Shown: positions 32,891 to 43,060 of the stretch, in pieces | Layout of the letters: every line of letters starts with the position of its first letter | Position numbering within the stretch: the first letter of the stretch is position 1 | Assembly: GCA_002480495.1 (NCBI GenBank) | Contig: DLCG01000002.1 | Coordinates: 1-64,000 of the forward strand | Length of the DNA: 64,000 bases | Reading direction: 5' to 3' | Source: Rhodobiaceae bacterium UBA7804 | GTDB taxonomy: Bacteria > Pseudomonadota > Alphaproteobacteria > Parvibaculales > Parvibaculaceae | Made by a program: the position numbers and the translations under genes | The notes under the pieces: generated by a model | Told to the model about the DNA's origin: nothing | Database searches by the model: none | What the model saw: the letters and a program-made list of their open reading frames with translations, nothing else

Positions 32891-33448
32891 TTATTGCGGG
32901 CGCGCGTCCCAGGGCTCCAGCGTGCCCGCGATGCGGCGGGGCAGCGGCATTTCCATCTGGGCGATGGCGGCGGCCGAAATCTCCTCATGGGTGAGCCAGC
33001 GCGAGGCGCCGTTCTCGCGCACGAAACCGAGCACGACCTGCGCATAGGCGATGTCCGGCTGATGGGCGAGGGCATCCGCGCGAATGGAGGCGATGGAAGG
33101 CTCGCCATTCGGCCCGGCAAGGATCGAGCGGCTGCCCATGACCTCGATCAGCGTGCCGCCGGGCGCCACCAGCGCATCGAGCGCGGCACGAAGAAGCTCC
33201 GCACGGGGCCGAATCCAGGTGAGCGCGAGGGAGAAGGGCGCGTGGCTCTCCAGCGCGGCGAGAAGCGCGGGCTCGTCCTCGTAGGAAAAGGGGAGCGACA
33301 CGCATTTCGCATCGAGCGCCTCGTCGCCGAAGGAGAAGCTGTCCGCGTGGCGCGAAACGATGACGGCTTCCTCCGCCTGCATGGCCGCATGGCGCGCCGC
33401 GGCGGCGAGCATGCCCGTCGTGCCGAGAAGGAGTGCCTTGTTCTTCAT
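32891..33448 (-). CDS. Short-chain dehydrogenase-like protein (Rossmann fold, no clear active site)
   Basis: 185 residues from ATG 33448. N-terminal LLLGTTGMLAAAARHA is a nucleotide-binding turn of the SDR/atypical Rossmann kind, followed by beta-alpha repeats. I see no YxxxK catalytic pair, so catalysis is doubtful. No strong Shine-Dalgarno; an ATG at 33499 would add 17 residues. Single gene between two small membrane-protein genes. Confidence 0.72.
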   Translation of the reverse strand: MKNKALLLGTTGMLAAAARHAAMQAEEAVIVSRHADSFSFGDEALDAKCVSLPFSYEDEPALLAALESHAPFSLALTWIRPRAELLRAALDALVAPGGTLIEVMGSRSILAGPNGEPSIASIRADALAHQPDIAYAQVVLGFVRENGASRWLTHEEISAAAIAQMEMPLPRRIAGTLEPWDARPQ

Positions 33449-33620
33449 CAGTCCCGCATGTGTCTCATTCGTTTCCGCCGGTGCCTGCCGGCGGGACATA
33501 AGAACATGGGGCGAGAGGCGGGCAAAGGCCGGGCCGGGCTTTCGTTGACGGAAACGTGAATTGCCGGTTTCGGCCAAGCTTCCCAGATTTGCGGCGGAAA
33601 CCGGATCGAGGGAGGAAAAG

Positions 33621-34028
33621 ATGGATGGATTCATGCAGGCGCTGGCCGAGGCGAGCGCGGCGCAGGACGCCTATGTGGCGACGCTGCCCGTCTGGGTTCA
33701 CTACTGGATGTACTGGATGCTCGCCGTGCTGGCGGGCGGCAGCCTCGTGTTCTCGTTCTTCCGGGTGGAGGCGCGCTGGCTGCTCCTCTCCTTCGTCGTG
33801 ACGATCATCGCCACCATGGCGCTCGGCATGACGGTGGGCTGGAACAAGCTCTGGGGCGTCACGCATCTCGTCTTCTGGACACCGGTCGTCGTCTATTACA
33901 TCAAGCGCTGGCCGGTTGTGGAGAAGCGGAGCGTCTTCGGCGTCTGGTTCGTGCTCGCGCTCGCGACGATGATCGTGTCGCTCGTTTTCGATGCGAAGGA
34001 TTTTGTGGAGTATCTGATGGGGGTGTGA
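33621..34028 (+). CDS. Small inner-membrane protein of unknown function
   Basis: 135 residues from ATG 33621, with GGAGG seven bases before. Four hydrophobic helices (about 27-49, 54-75, 82-96, 107-125), with VWVHYWMYWMLAVLAGG and THLVFWTPVVVYYIKRWP. No signal peptide, no catalytic motif. It is the last normal-GC gene before the AT-rich island; its stop is 64 bp from the island's terminal gene, which is convergent. Confidence 0.8.
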   Translation: MDGFMQALAEASAAQDAYVATLPVWVHYWMYWMLAVLAGGSLVFSFFRVEARWLLLSFVVTIIATMALGMTVGWNKLWGVTHLVFWTPVVVYYIKRWPVVEKRSVFGVWFVLALATMIVSLVFDAKDFVEYLMGV

Positions 34029-34092
34029 GGGCGGCAAGGCTCATCTTGGAAAGAGGTGCAGCAACGACGTCGAAACTGGTGGAACTAGTTAT

Positions 34093-35280
34093 CTAATCAC
34101 CCAAGATTTCTTCTCGTAGTCTCCTAACTAGAGCTCCCTCGCCGCTACTGCCGGGCGGGAATTGCTCCCGCGAAATCTGCTTATCTTCGAGCGTCGAACG
34201 CTTGAACATCTCCAAAAAGTTCTCTGTAGGGACTATGTCACCCGGTGCTGCTAGATAAAGGTATATGTCACGAAATACTCGCATCAACGCGCGGAAACCA
34301 TTTGTCCGGTTCAGAATGAGGCCTTCGCCACGATAGTCCCATGCTTCTGGCCATCGAGCCTTCACCGCATCAAAATAGTTATTTATCAACTGCGCTATAT
34401 CTAGGTCACGCTCATTGATAAACATATTTCGCAAGACATACTTCCTTGTGTCCTCCGAATTCGCAGGTGTGGGGGCTTTTCCACGGAGGAGCAAATCACG
34501 GTCTTGTTTTGCATCCTTGGAAATGTATTTGAGAAGTGCCTCCACGAACTGGGCTTGAGTGAGGGTTTCGAAATCACGTCCAGGTGTAGCAACACCGAGT
34601 CGCTTGATCCTCTTGAAAAATGGACTTTGCTCGTCTTGATCCAAAGCCACCGCAATGTTGTGACAAGTTTTCTGCGGACTTCTCGTTCGCGCTAGCGCGA
34701 ATAGATCATAAGCAAGGCTCTTGCTAACCTTGTTCTGTTCTAGGTTAACCGTCGAAAACACATAGGCCTGATCCGAGATGTCGCTACCGACAAATATTGT
34801 GACGGGGACTATGAAGCTCTGGTTTTTGTCGTATGCGAAGAGGCCAGCAATGCGGTGCTGCCCGTCTATCACCCGGGCTAGGTGCCGTATCGCTACACTC
34901 GGAGTTTCATCTCCATCGGCAACGTTAGAGACCGTCATTACCATATTATTTTCGTCATAACTCACGTACTGATCGTTGATTGCGATGATGACGGCGGTTG
35001 GAAATGTAGCATCATAGTAGTTGACGTATTCTTCGAGTTCCTTGACTCGTTTTCCGTCCAGCGGACGCTGAATTCCGAGGTATCGCTCAACGTCCCGCTC
35101 CTTCTGAATCACGCGTCGGACATCAAAATGAGATATGCGACATAGGTCGGTATGCGACATTGCTGCGATAAAGATGTCGCCTATAGGCTGGCTGGCTTTC
35201 AGACACTTGAATGACAGATCAATTCTGTCCGGATCAATTAGATCTATATCCATTGAAGTTTGCTCGCCGGAGGTGCTCAT
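34093..35280 (-). CDS. DGQHR-domain protein (DndB-like fold), last gene of AT-rich island
   Basis: 395 residues from ATG 35280, overlapping the previous stop by 4 bp (ATGA). DGQHR motif at 139-143 in ARVIDGQHRIAGL, preceded by RPLDGKRVKELEEYVNYY and FPTAVIIAIND, the layout of DGQHR/DndB-type proteins, which have a ParB-like nucleotide-binding core. The C half is helical without a known domain. DndB regulates phosphorothioate modification, but no dndC, dndD or dndE is here. Clearly AT-richer than neighbours. The exact role is unknown; a defence link is inference from partners. Confidence 0.85.
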   Translation of the reverse strand: MSTSGEQTSMDIDLIDPDRIDLSFKCLKASQPIGDIFIAAMSHTDLCRISHFDVRRVIQKERDVERYLGIQRPLDGKRVKELEEYVNYYDATFPTAVIIAINDQYVSYDENNMVMTVSNVADGDETPSVAIRHLARVIDGQHRIAGLFAYDKNQSFIVPVTIFVGSDISDQAYVFSTVNLEQNKVSKSLAYDLFALARTRSPQKTCHNIAVALDQDEQSPFFKRIKRLGVATPGRDFETLTQAQFVEALLKYISKDAKQDRDLLLRGKAPTPANSEDTRKYVLRNMFINERDLDIAQLINNYFDAVKARWPEAWDYRGEGLILNRTNGFRALMRVFRDIYLYLAAPGDIVPTENFLEMFKRSTLEDKQISREQFPPGSSGEGALVRRLREEILGD

Positions 35281-35852
35281 TTCCGTTTCCTCCATCCTGC
35301 GAGGAAGTTTGCTTCGTCACTTCGCATCAAGTCTGATGCAGCTCCATTGGTAACGCAGTTGCGAAAGTAGGTGGTAGTGCAGAAGCAGAGTATGGAGAAA
35401 GAGTAGGCTAGGAGAGACAGGAAGATTGTTCCGTTCTGATTGACCTCTAAGGGAGAGCCGACTACGAAATTGAGGCGAATGGATCCAAAAATTGCTCCAA
35501 ATCCTATCGCCATCAAAGCAGACAAAACCGCTAGAGTGCGACCCAAGGGCAGATCAATTTCGTATGAAGTGGACTTTGTGCCGTCTTCGGCTTCTACTTC
35601 GTTCTTCTGCAGGTACTTATAGGTGGTCAAATATAAAATTGGCCCCAACGTGGCGACGGCATAAAGAAAAAGTTCTCCTCCGCGGACATTATCAACTAGC
35701 TGTGCTCCGGTTCCTTGCGGCACATTAAAAATTATTGGTGAGAACAGGGGAAACAGCCAGAGAGGAATGGTCGAAAACACGACTGCCATGGAGGTTTCGA
35801 TTATGGCTTCCTTTAGTGAGTGGCCATGGATGCGGGAAAGGGCTGCTGGCAT
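35277..35852 (-). CDS. Four-helix membrane protein of unknown function, middle gene of AT-rich island
   Basis: 191 residues. Four hydrophobic helices at about 22-43, 61-80, 105-128 and 142-163, a charged loop NEVEAEDGTKSTSYE between the second and third, and a short basic C-terminal tail ending WRKRK. No known domain recognised. It starts 54 bp after the methylase stop and overlaps the DGQHR gene by 4 bp, so the two are translationally coupled. A membrane protein in such a cassette could be a toxic effector; that is speculation. No strong Shine-Dalgarno at this ATG. Confidence 0.75.
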   Translation of the reverse strand: MPAALSRIHGHSLKEAIIETSMAVVFSTIPLWLFPLFSPIIFNVPQGTGAQLVDNVRGGELFLYAVATLGPILYLTTYKYLQKNEVEAEDGTKSTSYEIDLPLGRTLAVLSALMAIGFGAIFGSIRLNFVVGSPLEVNQNGTIFLSLLAYSFSILCFCTTTYFRNCVTNGAASDLMRSDEANFLAGWRKRK

Positions 35853-35906
35853 ATAGGTGGCTCGTTGGGTTCTTCGATGGCGACGCCTGTCTGCAGGTAG
35901 CGGCTG

Positions 35907-36740
35907 TTAGCTCCAGTTTCGAATAAGTAGTTCTGTCGTCGGCGCCCGTGCTGAAGGCTTTCCGGCCAACACAGACGAACGCGAGAGCGATTGATGAAAT
36001 GGGAAGTCCTTATACAGATCTTTTATTGAGTCGTGATCGGCGTTGGTGATCGAGATCAGTGCGCCTCTATCCCATGCCCGCAAAAGGGCGTCTCGAAGGC
36101 GAATTTGATCATCCCATGAAAATATCTGCTCATTATATTTGACGAACCCGTTCATGTTGTGTTTTACAGTGTACGGAGGATCTACAAATATAAAATCATT
36201 ATTTCTAGCTTGGGATATCGCTAGTTTGAAATCGGCACACATCAAGTGTGCTTTCTTTAGCGCTTTGGATGTTGCTTCAAAGTCGTCAGTGTCAAGACAA
36301 ACTGCACTTTTTGTCCCGATTGGGACATTGAATTTCCCTTGGAGATTTACTCTGTACAGACCGTTCCAGCAGGTTCGATTCATGTAAATGAATTGCGCTG
36401 CTCGGGTGTGCGAAGCCTGACGCCGACGATCTCTTTCGTTGTAATAGTATTCAGGCCGATGGTTCGTATGGTGTCTTTTTAGCGCGGCCTCAACGCTCTT
36501 CCAGTCATCACGGATTGCTTTGTAAGTTTCGATGAGATCGGCGTTCCTATCAGAAAGTATCCCTCTCTCAGGATTCAAAGCAAAAAAGACTGCTCCGCTC
36601 CCTAGGAACGGTTCAATGTAGCGCTCGTAGGTGGAAGGAAACAGGGCCAGATGGCTAGCTGTTAACCAGCGTTTGCCGCCGGCCCATTTCAGAAATGGAA
36701 CTAGCGGGGCTTTTTCTTCTCTGGATACTACTGTGACCAT
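35907..36740 (-). CDS. Dam-family DNA adenine-N6 methyltransferase, first gene of AT-rich island
   Basis: 277 residues from ATG 36740, with GGGGGAG just upstream. Class alpha (D12/Dam type): FLKWAGGK (16-23), SAM motif EPFLGSGAVFF (43-53), NRTCWNGLYRVN (121-132) and catalytic DPPY (187-190) in order. Relatives methylate the A of GATC, but specificity cannot be read here. No cognate restriction gene is adjacent; the partners are a membrane protein and a DGQHR protein. Very AT-rich in places: 20 of 60 bases are G/C at 36181-36240. Confidence 0.93.
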   Translation of the reverse strand: MVTVVSREEKAPLVPFLKWAGGKRWLTASHLALFPSTYERYIEPFLGSGAVFFALNPERGILSDRNADLIETYKAIRDDWKSVEAALKRHHTNHRPEYYYNERDRRRQASHTRAAQFIYMNRTCWNGLYRVNLQGKFNVPIGTKSAVCLDTDDFEATSKALKKAHLMCADFKLAISQARNNDFIFVDPPYTVKHNMNGFVKYNEQIFSWDDQIRLRDALLRAWDRGALISITNADHDSIKDLYKDFPFHQSLSRSSVLAGKPSARAPTTELLIRNWS

Positions 36741-36907
36741 CTGCTCCCCCAAGCATGCACAATTGTATAGATATCCATAAATCTCCAAATTTCGCAAACT
36801 TTTCAAATGTTCGCGCCAATGCGGTTGGGTGCTTCTCTGTGATGCTAGTTGGTGCGGGTTTGGCGAGCGTTGACTTGTTGCTCAAAGAAGATCGTAGGCG
36901 ATGGCCC
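36741..36907. promoter_or_regulatory. 167-bp AT-rich leader of the island, presumed promoter
   Basis: Non-coding gap between the uvrB stop (- strand) and the methylase start. It is AT-rich on the methylase side (36755-36810) and becomes GC-rich near uvrB. It must hold the promoter for the three-gene island. I see no clear flanking direct repeat, att-like site or inverted repeat marking an insertion. Confidence 0.5.
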
Positions 36908-39232
<2,325 letters not shown>

Positions 39233-39338
39233 GCGCCCAATATGGCGCGAGTCAGGCGCCGATCAAAGAGGCTCGCCGGGAGATGCTGACAGTTTCGGGT
39301 TCAATACGGTTTGCGGGCCGGCTGCGGGCGCACGCCGC

Positions 39339-39611
39339 TCAGGGCGCTTCCTGCGCGCCTTGCGCGGGATTGTCGCGCCATTCCTCCGAGGGGTTCTCGG
39401 AAGAAGTGTAGGGCGGGTTCGTATCCGCCGGGGCGCGCCCCGTATCCGCCTCAATGTTTGGCGGGCCGAAAAAGGCAAAGGCAAGGGCGATGAGCAGGAC
39501 GAAGGCGGCGGCGAAGGAGATGGCCAGCACATAGCGCGCGCCCGTTCCGGTTACGCCCTGCCGCGCGTCGTCGGTGGTTTTTTCGGGTGCGTTTCCGGGC
39601 GGTTCGGCCAT
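39339..39611 (-). CDS. Small single-helix membrane protein of unknown function
   Basis: 90 residues. AAAGGAA lies nine bases before ATG 39611. A cytosolic N terminus of about 25 residues, one transmembrane helix (YVLAISFAAAFVLLIALAFAF, 21 residues, about 27-47), then a polar Pro/Glu-rich tail. It precedes uvrB on the same strand by 106 bp. I accept it for its start signal and membrane helix; no family recognised. Confidence 0.65.
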   Translation of the reverse strand: MAEPPGNAPEKTTDDARQGVTGTGARYVLAISFAAAFVLLIALAFAFFGPPNIEADTGRAPADTNPPYTSSENPSEEWRDNPAQGAQEAP

Positions 39612-39740
39612 GCGTCGTTCCTTTCAGTCATCGCGGTTCACCAAATCAGCTAGGGCGGATGGCGCGTGCGGCAAGGCCCGGAGGGGCCGGCGGGCGCGGG
39701 CGGCTTTCCACGGGGCCTGCCATCTGCAATTCTCGGTTCC

Positions 39741-40220
39741 ATGACCGAATCCGAGACGATTCCGCCTGTTTCCCCGGAGGCGGCGCTTTCCGGGGCGCAT
39801 TGGACCATCTATCTGCCGACCCTGACCGTGGCGGCGACATGGGCGGTCGTGTTCCTGTGGGCCGAGTGGCGGGAGCCGCCGCTTGCCGCGATCCGCAGCA
39901 TCGCGCTGGCGGTGGAGGCGGTGGTGGTGCCGGTGCTTTTCGTTCATGCCTTTCTGCGCGCGCGGGTTCTGCGGGCGGAGGCGGCGGACGGAGAGGTCCA
40001 TCTGCGCTGGGGATTTCCCTTCCGCCGCGAACTGACGCTCCCAGCCGGGCAGGTGGCGCTTGCGCAGGCGAGGCAATCCTGGCCGCAGCGTTTCCTCGGC
40101 GGCGGCGCCCTGGCGCTGATCGAGCGGAACGGCAGGCGGCATCTCGTCGCCGATCTCGCGCGGCCGGAGGAGATCGCCGCGCTTATCAACGAAACCAACC
40201 GAAGAAAAGACGCAGCATGA
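39741..40220 (+). CDS. Two-helix membrane protein of unknown function
   Basis: 159 residues from ATG 39741. Two hydrophobic helices (about 25-43 and 52-70) followed by a cytosolic domain of about 85 residues (EVHLRWGFPFRRELTLPAGQ, then GGALALIERNGRRHLVADL), a pattern like bacterial PH-type membrane proteins. The stop overlaps the next start by 4 bp (ATGA), so it is coupled to the methyltransferase. Confidence 0.78.
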   Translation: MTESETIPPVSPEAALSGAHWTIYLPTLTVAATWAVVFLWAEWREPPLAAIRSIALAVEAVVVPVLFVHAFLRARVLRAEAADGEVHLRWGFPFRRELTLPAGQVALAQARQSWPQRFLGGGALALIERNGRRHLVADLARPEEIAALINETNRRKDAA

Positions 40221-41008
40221 GCCAGATGCTCGATTTCGACGATAACGCCGCCCGCGCGCTGGAGGCGATGTACACGACACCCGACGTTGTCGGGCAGCGG
40301 GCGAAGGTGATCGAAATGCTGGCGCCCGCGCCGGGCGAGCATGTGCTCGATATCGGGGTGGGGCCGGGGCTTCTCGCGCACGATCTCGCGCGGCTGGTGG
40401 GCGAGGCCGGACGCCTTGTCGGGCTCGATGCGGCGGCGGCGATGCTCAAGGTGGCGCGGACGCGGCTTGCCGCGATGCCGCAGGCGGAATGCGTCGAGGG
40501 GGACGCCGCCGATCTGCGCTTTCCCGATGCCTCGTTCGACATCGCCGTCTCGACGCAGGTGCATGAATATGTCGCGGATATCGACAAGGCGGTGGGAGAG
40601 CTTCACCGCGTGCTGAAGCCGGGCGGCCGCGCGCTCATCCTGGACACGGACTGGCGCAGCGTCGTGTGGCATTGCTCCGACCAGGCGCTGATGGACCGCG
40701 TACTGAAATGCTGGGACGACCATCTCGCCGATCCGCATCTGCCCGCGACGCTCGGCGCGCGGATGAGGCGGGCCGGGTTCCGCGTGCTCAGGGTGGAGAT
40801 CGTGCCGATGCTTTCGCCGCAATGGCAGCCGGTTTCCTATGCGGCGGGGATCATGAAGAGCATTCGCGGCTATGCGATGGCGAATGGCGAGCGGCACGGT
40901 CTTGCGCAGGCGGAGGTGCAGGCCTGGTATGACGACCAGTTGCGGCTGGCGGAGCGCGGCGAATTCTTCTTCAGCGTGAACCGCTACGCCTTCCTGGCGG
41001 TGCGCTAG
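40217..41008 (+). CDS. Class I SAM-dependent methyltransferase (UbiE/arsenite-type)
   Basis: 263 residues from ATG 40217. SAM motif I VLDIGVGPGLLAHDLA (about 44-59), GLDAAAAML, motif II FDIAVSTQVHEYVADI and motif III LKPGGRALILDTDWRS. It resembles small-molecule or quinone methyltransferases. Coupled to the membrane protein upstream. Its 3' end overlaps the convergent TetR gene by 4 bp. Substrate unknown. Confidence 0.87.
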   Translation: MSQMLDFDDNAARALEAMYTTPDVVGQRAKVIEMLAPAPGEHVLDIGVGPGLLAHDLARLVGEAGRLVGLDAAAAMLKVARTRLAAMPQAECVEGDAADLRFPDASFDIAVSTQVHEYVADIDKAVGELHRVLKPGGRALILDTDWRSVVWHCSDQALMDRVLKCWDDHLADPHLPATLGARMRRAGFRVLRVEIVPMLSPQWQPVSYAAGIMKSIRGYAMANGERHGLAQAEVQAWYDDQLRLAERGEFFFSVNRYAFLAVR

Positions 41009-41631
41009 TTTCCTGTAACGGGACCGAAGATCGCGAGATAGGCATCGACGACGCCGTAAATCCTCTCGTCCGAGTCCTCGGGGAGCGTCGCATCCGCATC
41101 GAAAAGTGCCGGCCAGATGAAGACTTCCTTCAGCATGCCCGCGCCGAGGCGGACACCGAAGGCGCTGTCATGCGGGCGCAGCTTTCCCTGCTCGACGAGT
41201 GCGTCGATCACGGCCATCAGCGTATCGTTCCGCCGGTTGCCCAGGATCTCGTACATCTCGTCCGCGAGCGCAGGGTTGCCCGGCACCTCGCCGATCACGA
41301 TGCGCATCAAGGCATTGGCATCGTCGTCGAACTGGGCGGAGAGATAGGCGCGGCAGAGCTTGTAGAGAACCTCGCGGGCGGAGTCCTGCGGGGTCATGAG
41401 GCCGGAATAGTCTCCCGTTCCGCGCGCGCTTTCCTTCACAACCGCGCTGAAGAGAGCCTCCTTCGACACGAAATGCTTGTAGAGCGTCGCGGTGGACACG
41501 TCGGCATCGCGTGCGATTTCCGCCATACCCGCACGGCTGTATCCGTTTGTCAGGAAGTTCTTTCGTGCGGCCTTCAGTATCGAAGTGCGTTTCAGCGCAC
41601 TTATTTTCTTCCTGTGCGTATCAAGTCCCAC
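41005..41631 (-). CDS. TetR family regulator, downstream copy of a tandem pair
   Basis: 208 residues. N-terminal HTH AEIARDADVSTATLYKHF then VSKEALFSAVV, nearly the same as its neighbour's, with a divergent ligand domain. It overlaps the upstream paralogue by 11 bp and, at its 3' end, the convergent methyltransferase by 4 bp. No adjacent transporter or enzyme gene makes an obvious target. Confidence 0.92.
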   Translation of the reverse strand: MGLDTHRKKISALKRTSILKAARKNFLTNGYSRAGMAEIARDADVSTATLYKHFVSKEALFSAVVKESARGTGDYSGLMTPQDSAREVLYKLCRAYLSAQFDDDANALMRIVIGEVPGNPALADEMYEILGNRRNDTLMAVIDALVEQGKLRPHDSAFGVRLGAGMLKEVFIWPALFDADATLPEDSDERIYGVVDAYLAIFGPVTGN

Positions 41632-42280
41632 TTTTGTCTTCCTGAAGGCGGCTGCCGGTTTGCGGTGCTGCGACGTAGATCGTTAGCCAGGCATCGATGC
41701 AGGCGTCGATTTTCGTATCGATATCGGCGGGGCGGGTGAACTCCGTCGAAAAGAGGCCCGGCCAGGTGACGAATTCCTTCACCATGCCCGCGAGATAGCG
41801 AGTGCTTGCGTTCGTGTCGTGCGGTTTCAGATCGCCGCGCGCGACGAGCGTGTCGACGACTGCCTGGAACTGACGATAGCGGGCCAGAACGCCATTTTCA
41901 TAAATTTCCCGCGCGAGATGCGGGGCAGACGGAACTTCCGCGATCACGACGCGAAGGAGATCGTTCATCCTTTCGTCGAATTGCTGGCGCGTGTAGATGG
42001 TCGCGATGTTCCGAAGAACGTCGCGCGCATTCATGGTGGAGACATCCACAAACATGGACGATGACGTGTCGTCATAGGCTTCGTGAACGATCGCCGCGAA
42101 TAGATCGTCCTTCGATGCAAAATGTTTGTAGAGCGTTGCCGTCGAAACGTCCGCGTCCCTGGCGATCTCGGCCATAGCCGCGCGGCTGTAGCCATCCTTG
42201 AGGAAGGATGCCCGCGCAGCTTTCAAGATGGCCGCACGCTTCGTTTCACTCACGGTCTTTCTATAGTTTGCCAATCCCAA
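41621..42280 (-). CDS. TetR family regulator, upstream copy of a tandem pair
   Basis: 219 residues. Starts MGLANYRKTVSETKRAAILK against MGLDTHRKKISALKRTSILK in the copy, and shares the HTH string AEIARDADVSTATLYKHF exactly. The C half differs but keeps the same length and the KEFVTWPGLFS versus KEVFIWPALFD phrase. A clear duplication with retained DNA-binding surface. A 180-bp gap upstream separates it from the sortase gene. Confidence 0.92.
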   Translation of the reverse strand: MGLANYRKTVSETKRAAILKAARASFLKDGYSRAAMAEIARDADVSTATLYKHFASKDDLFAAIVHEAYDDTSSSMFVDVSTMNARDVLRNIATIYTRQQFDERMNDLLRVVIAEVPSAPHLAREIYENGVLARYRQFQAVVDTLVARGDLKPHDTNASTRYLAGMVKEFVTWPGLFSTEFTRPADIDTKIDACIDAWLTIYVAAPQTGSRLQEDKSGT

Positions 42281-42460
42281 ATTCAGGCTGCCTCTTTGCC
42301 GACCCCGAAAGGTCTTCGTACTCCATAATACCTCAATACGTCGAAATACGGCTTGGCGGTCAAGGACAATCCGGAAAACGGCCGTCTTGCTCTAAGGTGC
42401 ATAAATCAACGCATTCATTGTACGTAAGCACATGCAAGACGGATCAACGCTATTCTGATT

Positions 42461-43060
42461 TCAACTCGCATCCGCAACAGCTTCAGCGAAGACGACGTAG
42501 CGTAACGGACCTTGTTCGCGTGCATCGAAGGGAAAGCATGTCACGAGAGCGATGCCAAAGCCCGCATGCGGATCAATTTGTGAGTTGTCGTGCTCAACTA
42601 TTCGCGAGCCGCGCACCCTAAAGAGGTGCTGCTTTCTGTCGCGCGTCGTGACGATGACGGTATCGTCATTTTTCAGGTGGCGAAGAAACGCGAAATGCGT
42701 GTCCCGATGACCGGCGATGACGGAGGTTCCCGGTTTGCCGGGGTCGGGCGAACCGAAAAGATGTCCGGGCCCGAAGGCAAGCGCTTCGCCGGTTCCGCCT
42801 GCCAGCACGATTTCGCTTTTCATTTGAGAGGGAATCTCAAGTTTTGCGACCGGCCAGGTGTCGGCCCAGGGCCAGGCCTTGTGCGGTTTGCCGTCCGCGA
42901 GGGTCTTTTCCCATGCACGTTCCAGCAGGATCTGCGCGACTTCGGCCTTCGCCTTGATGTAGAGGCCTTGCCCCAGTTGCCAGCCGCCAAAGCCGATGCA
43001 ACCGAGAATGGCGGCGGCCCAGAGGAGGGCCGCCACCTTTTGTGTGAGAACCGGTCTCAT
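42461..43060 (-). CDS. Class GN (Gram-negative) sortase
   Basis: 199 residues from ATG 43060, overlapping the target-gene stop by 4 bp. N-terminal helix (about 7-30) anchors it in the inner membrane, with the catalytic domain in the periplasm. His118 (AGHRDTHF), Cys175 (LVTCFPFD) and Arg187 (GPLRYVVF) form the sortase triad. It should cleave the LPxTx signal in the protein encoded just upstream. Class GN sortases with one dedicated substrate are a proteobacterial arrangement. Confidence 0.92.
   Translation of the reverse strand: MRPVLTQKVAALLWAAAILGCIGFGGWQLGQGLYIKAKAEVAQILLERAWEKTLADGKPHKAWPWADTWPVAKLEIPSQMKSEIVLAGGTGEALAFGPGHLFGSPDPGKPGTSVIAGHRDTHFAFLRHLKNDDTVIVTTRDRKQHLFRVRGSRIVEHDNSQIDPHAGFGIALVTCFPFDAREQGPLRYVVFAEAVADAS

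Noticed and set aside
34093..35280. Naming the DGQHR protein dndB
   Set aside because: Only the DGQHR core is shared; no dndC, dndD or dndE is present, and the partners differ.
34029..36907. Calling the AT-rich island a prophage, integron or transposon
   Set aside because: No integrase, transposase, terminal repeat or target duplication was seen at either edge.
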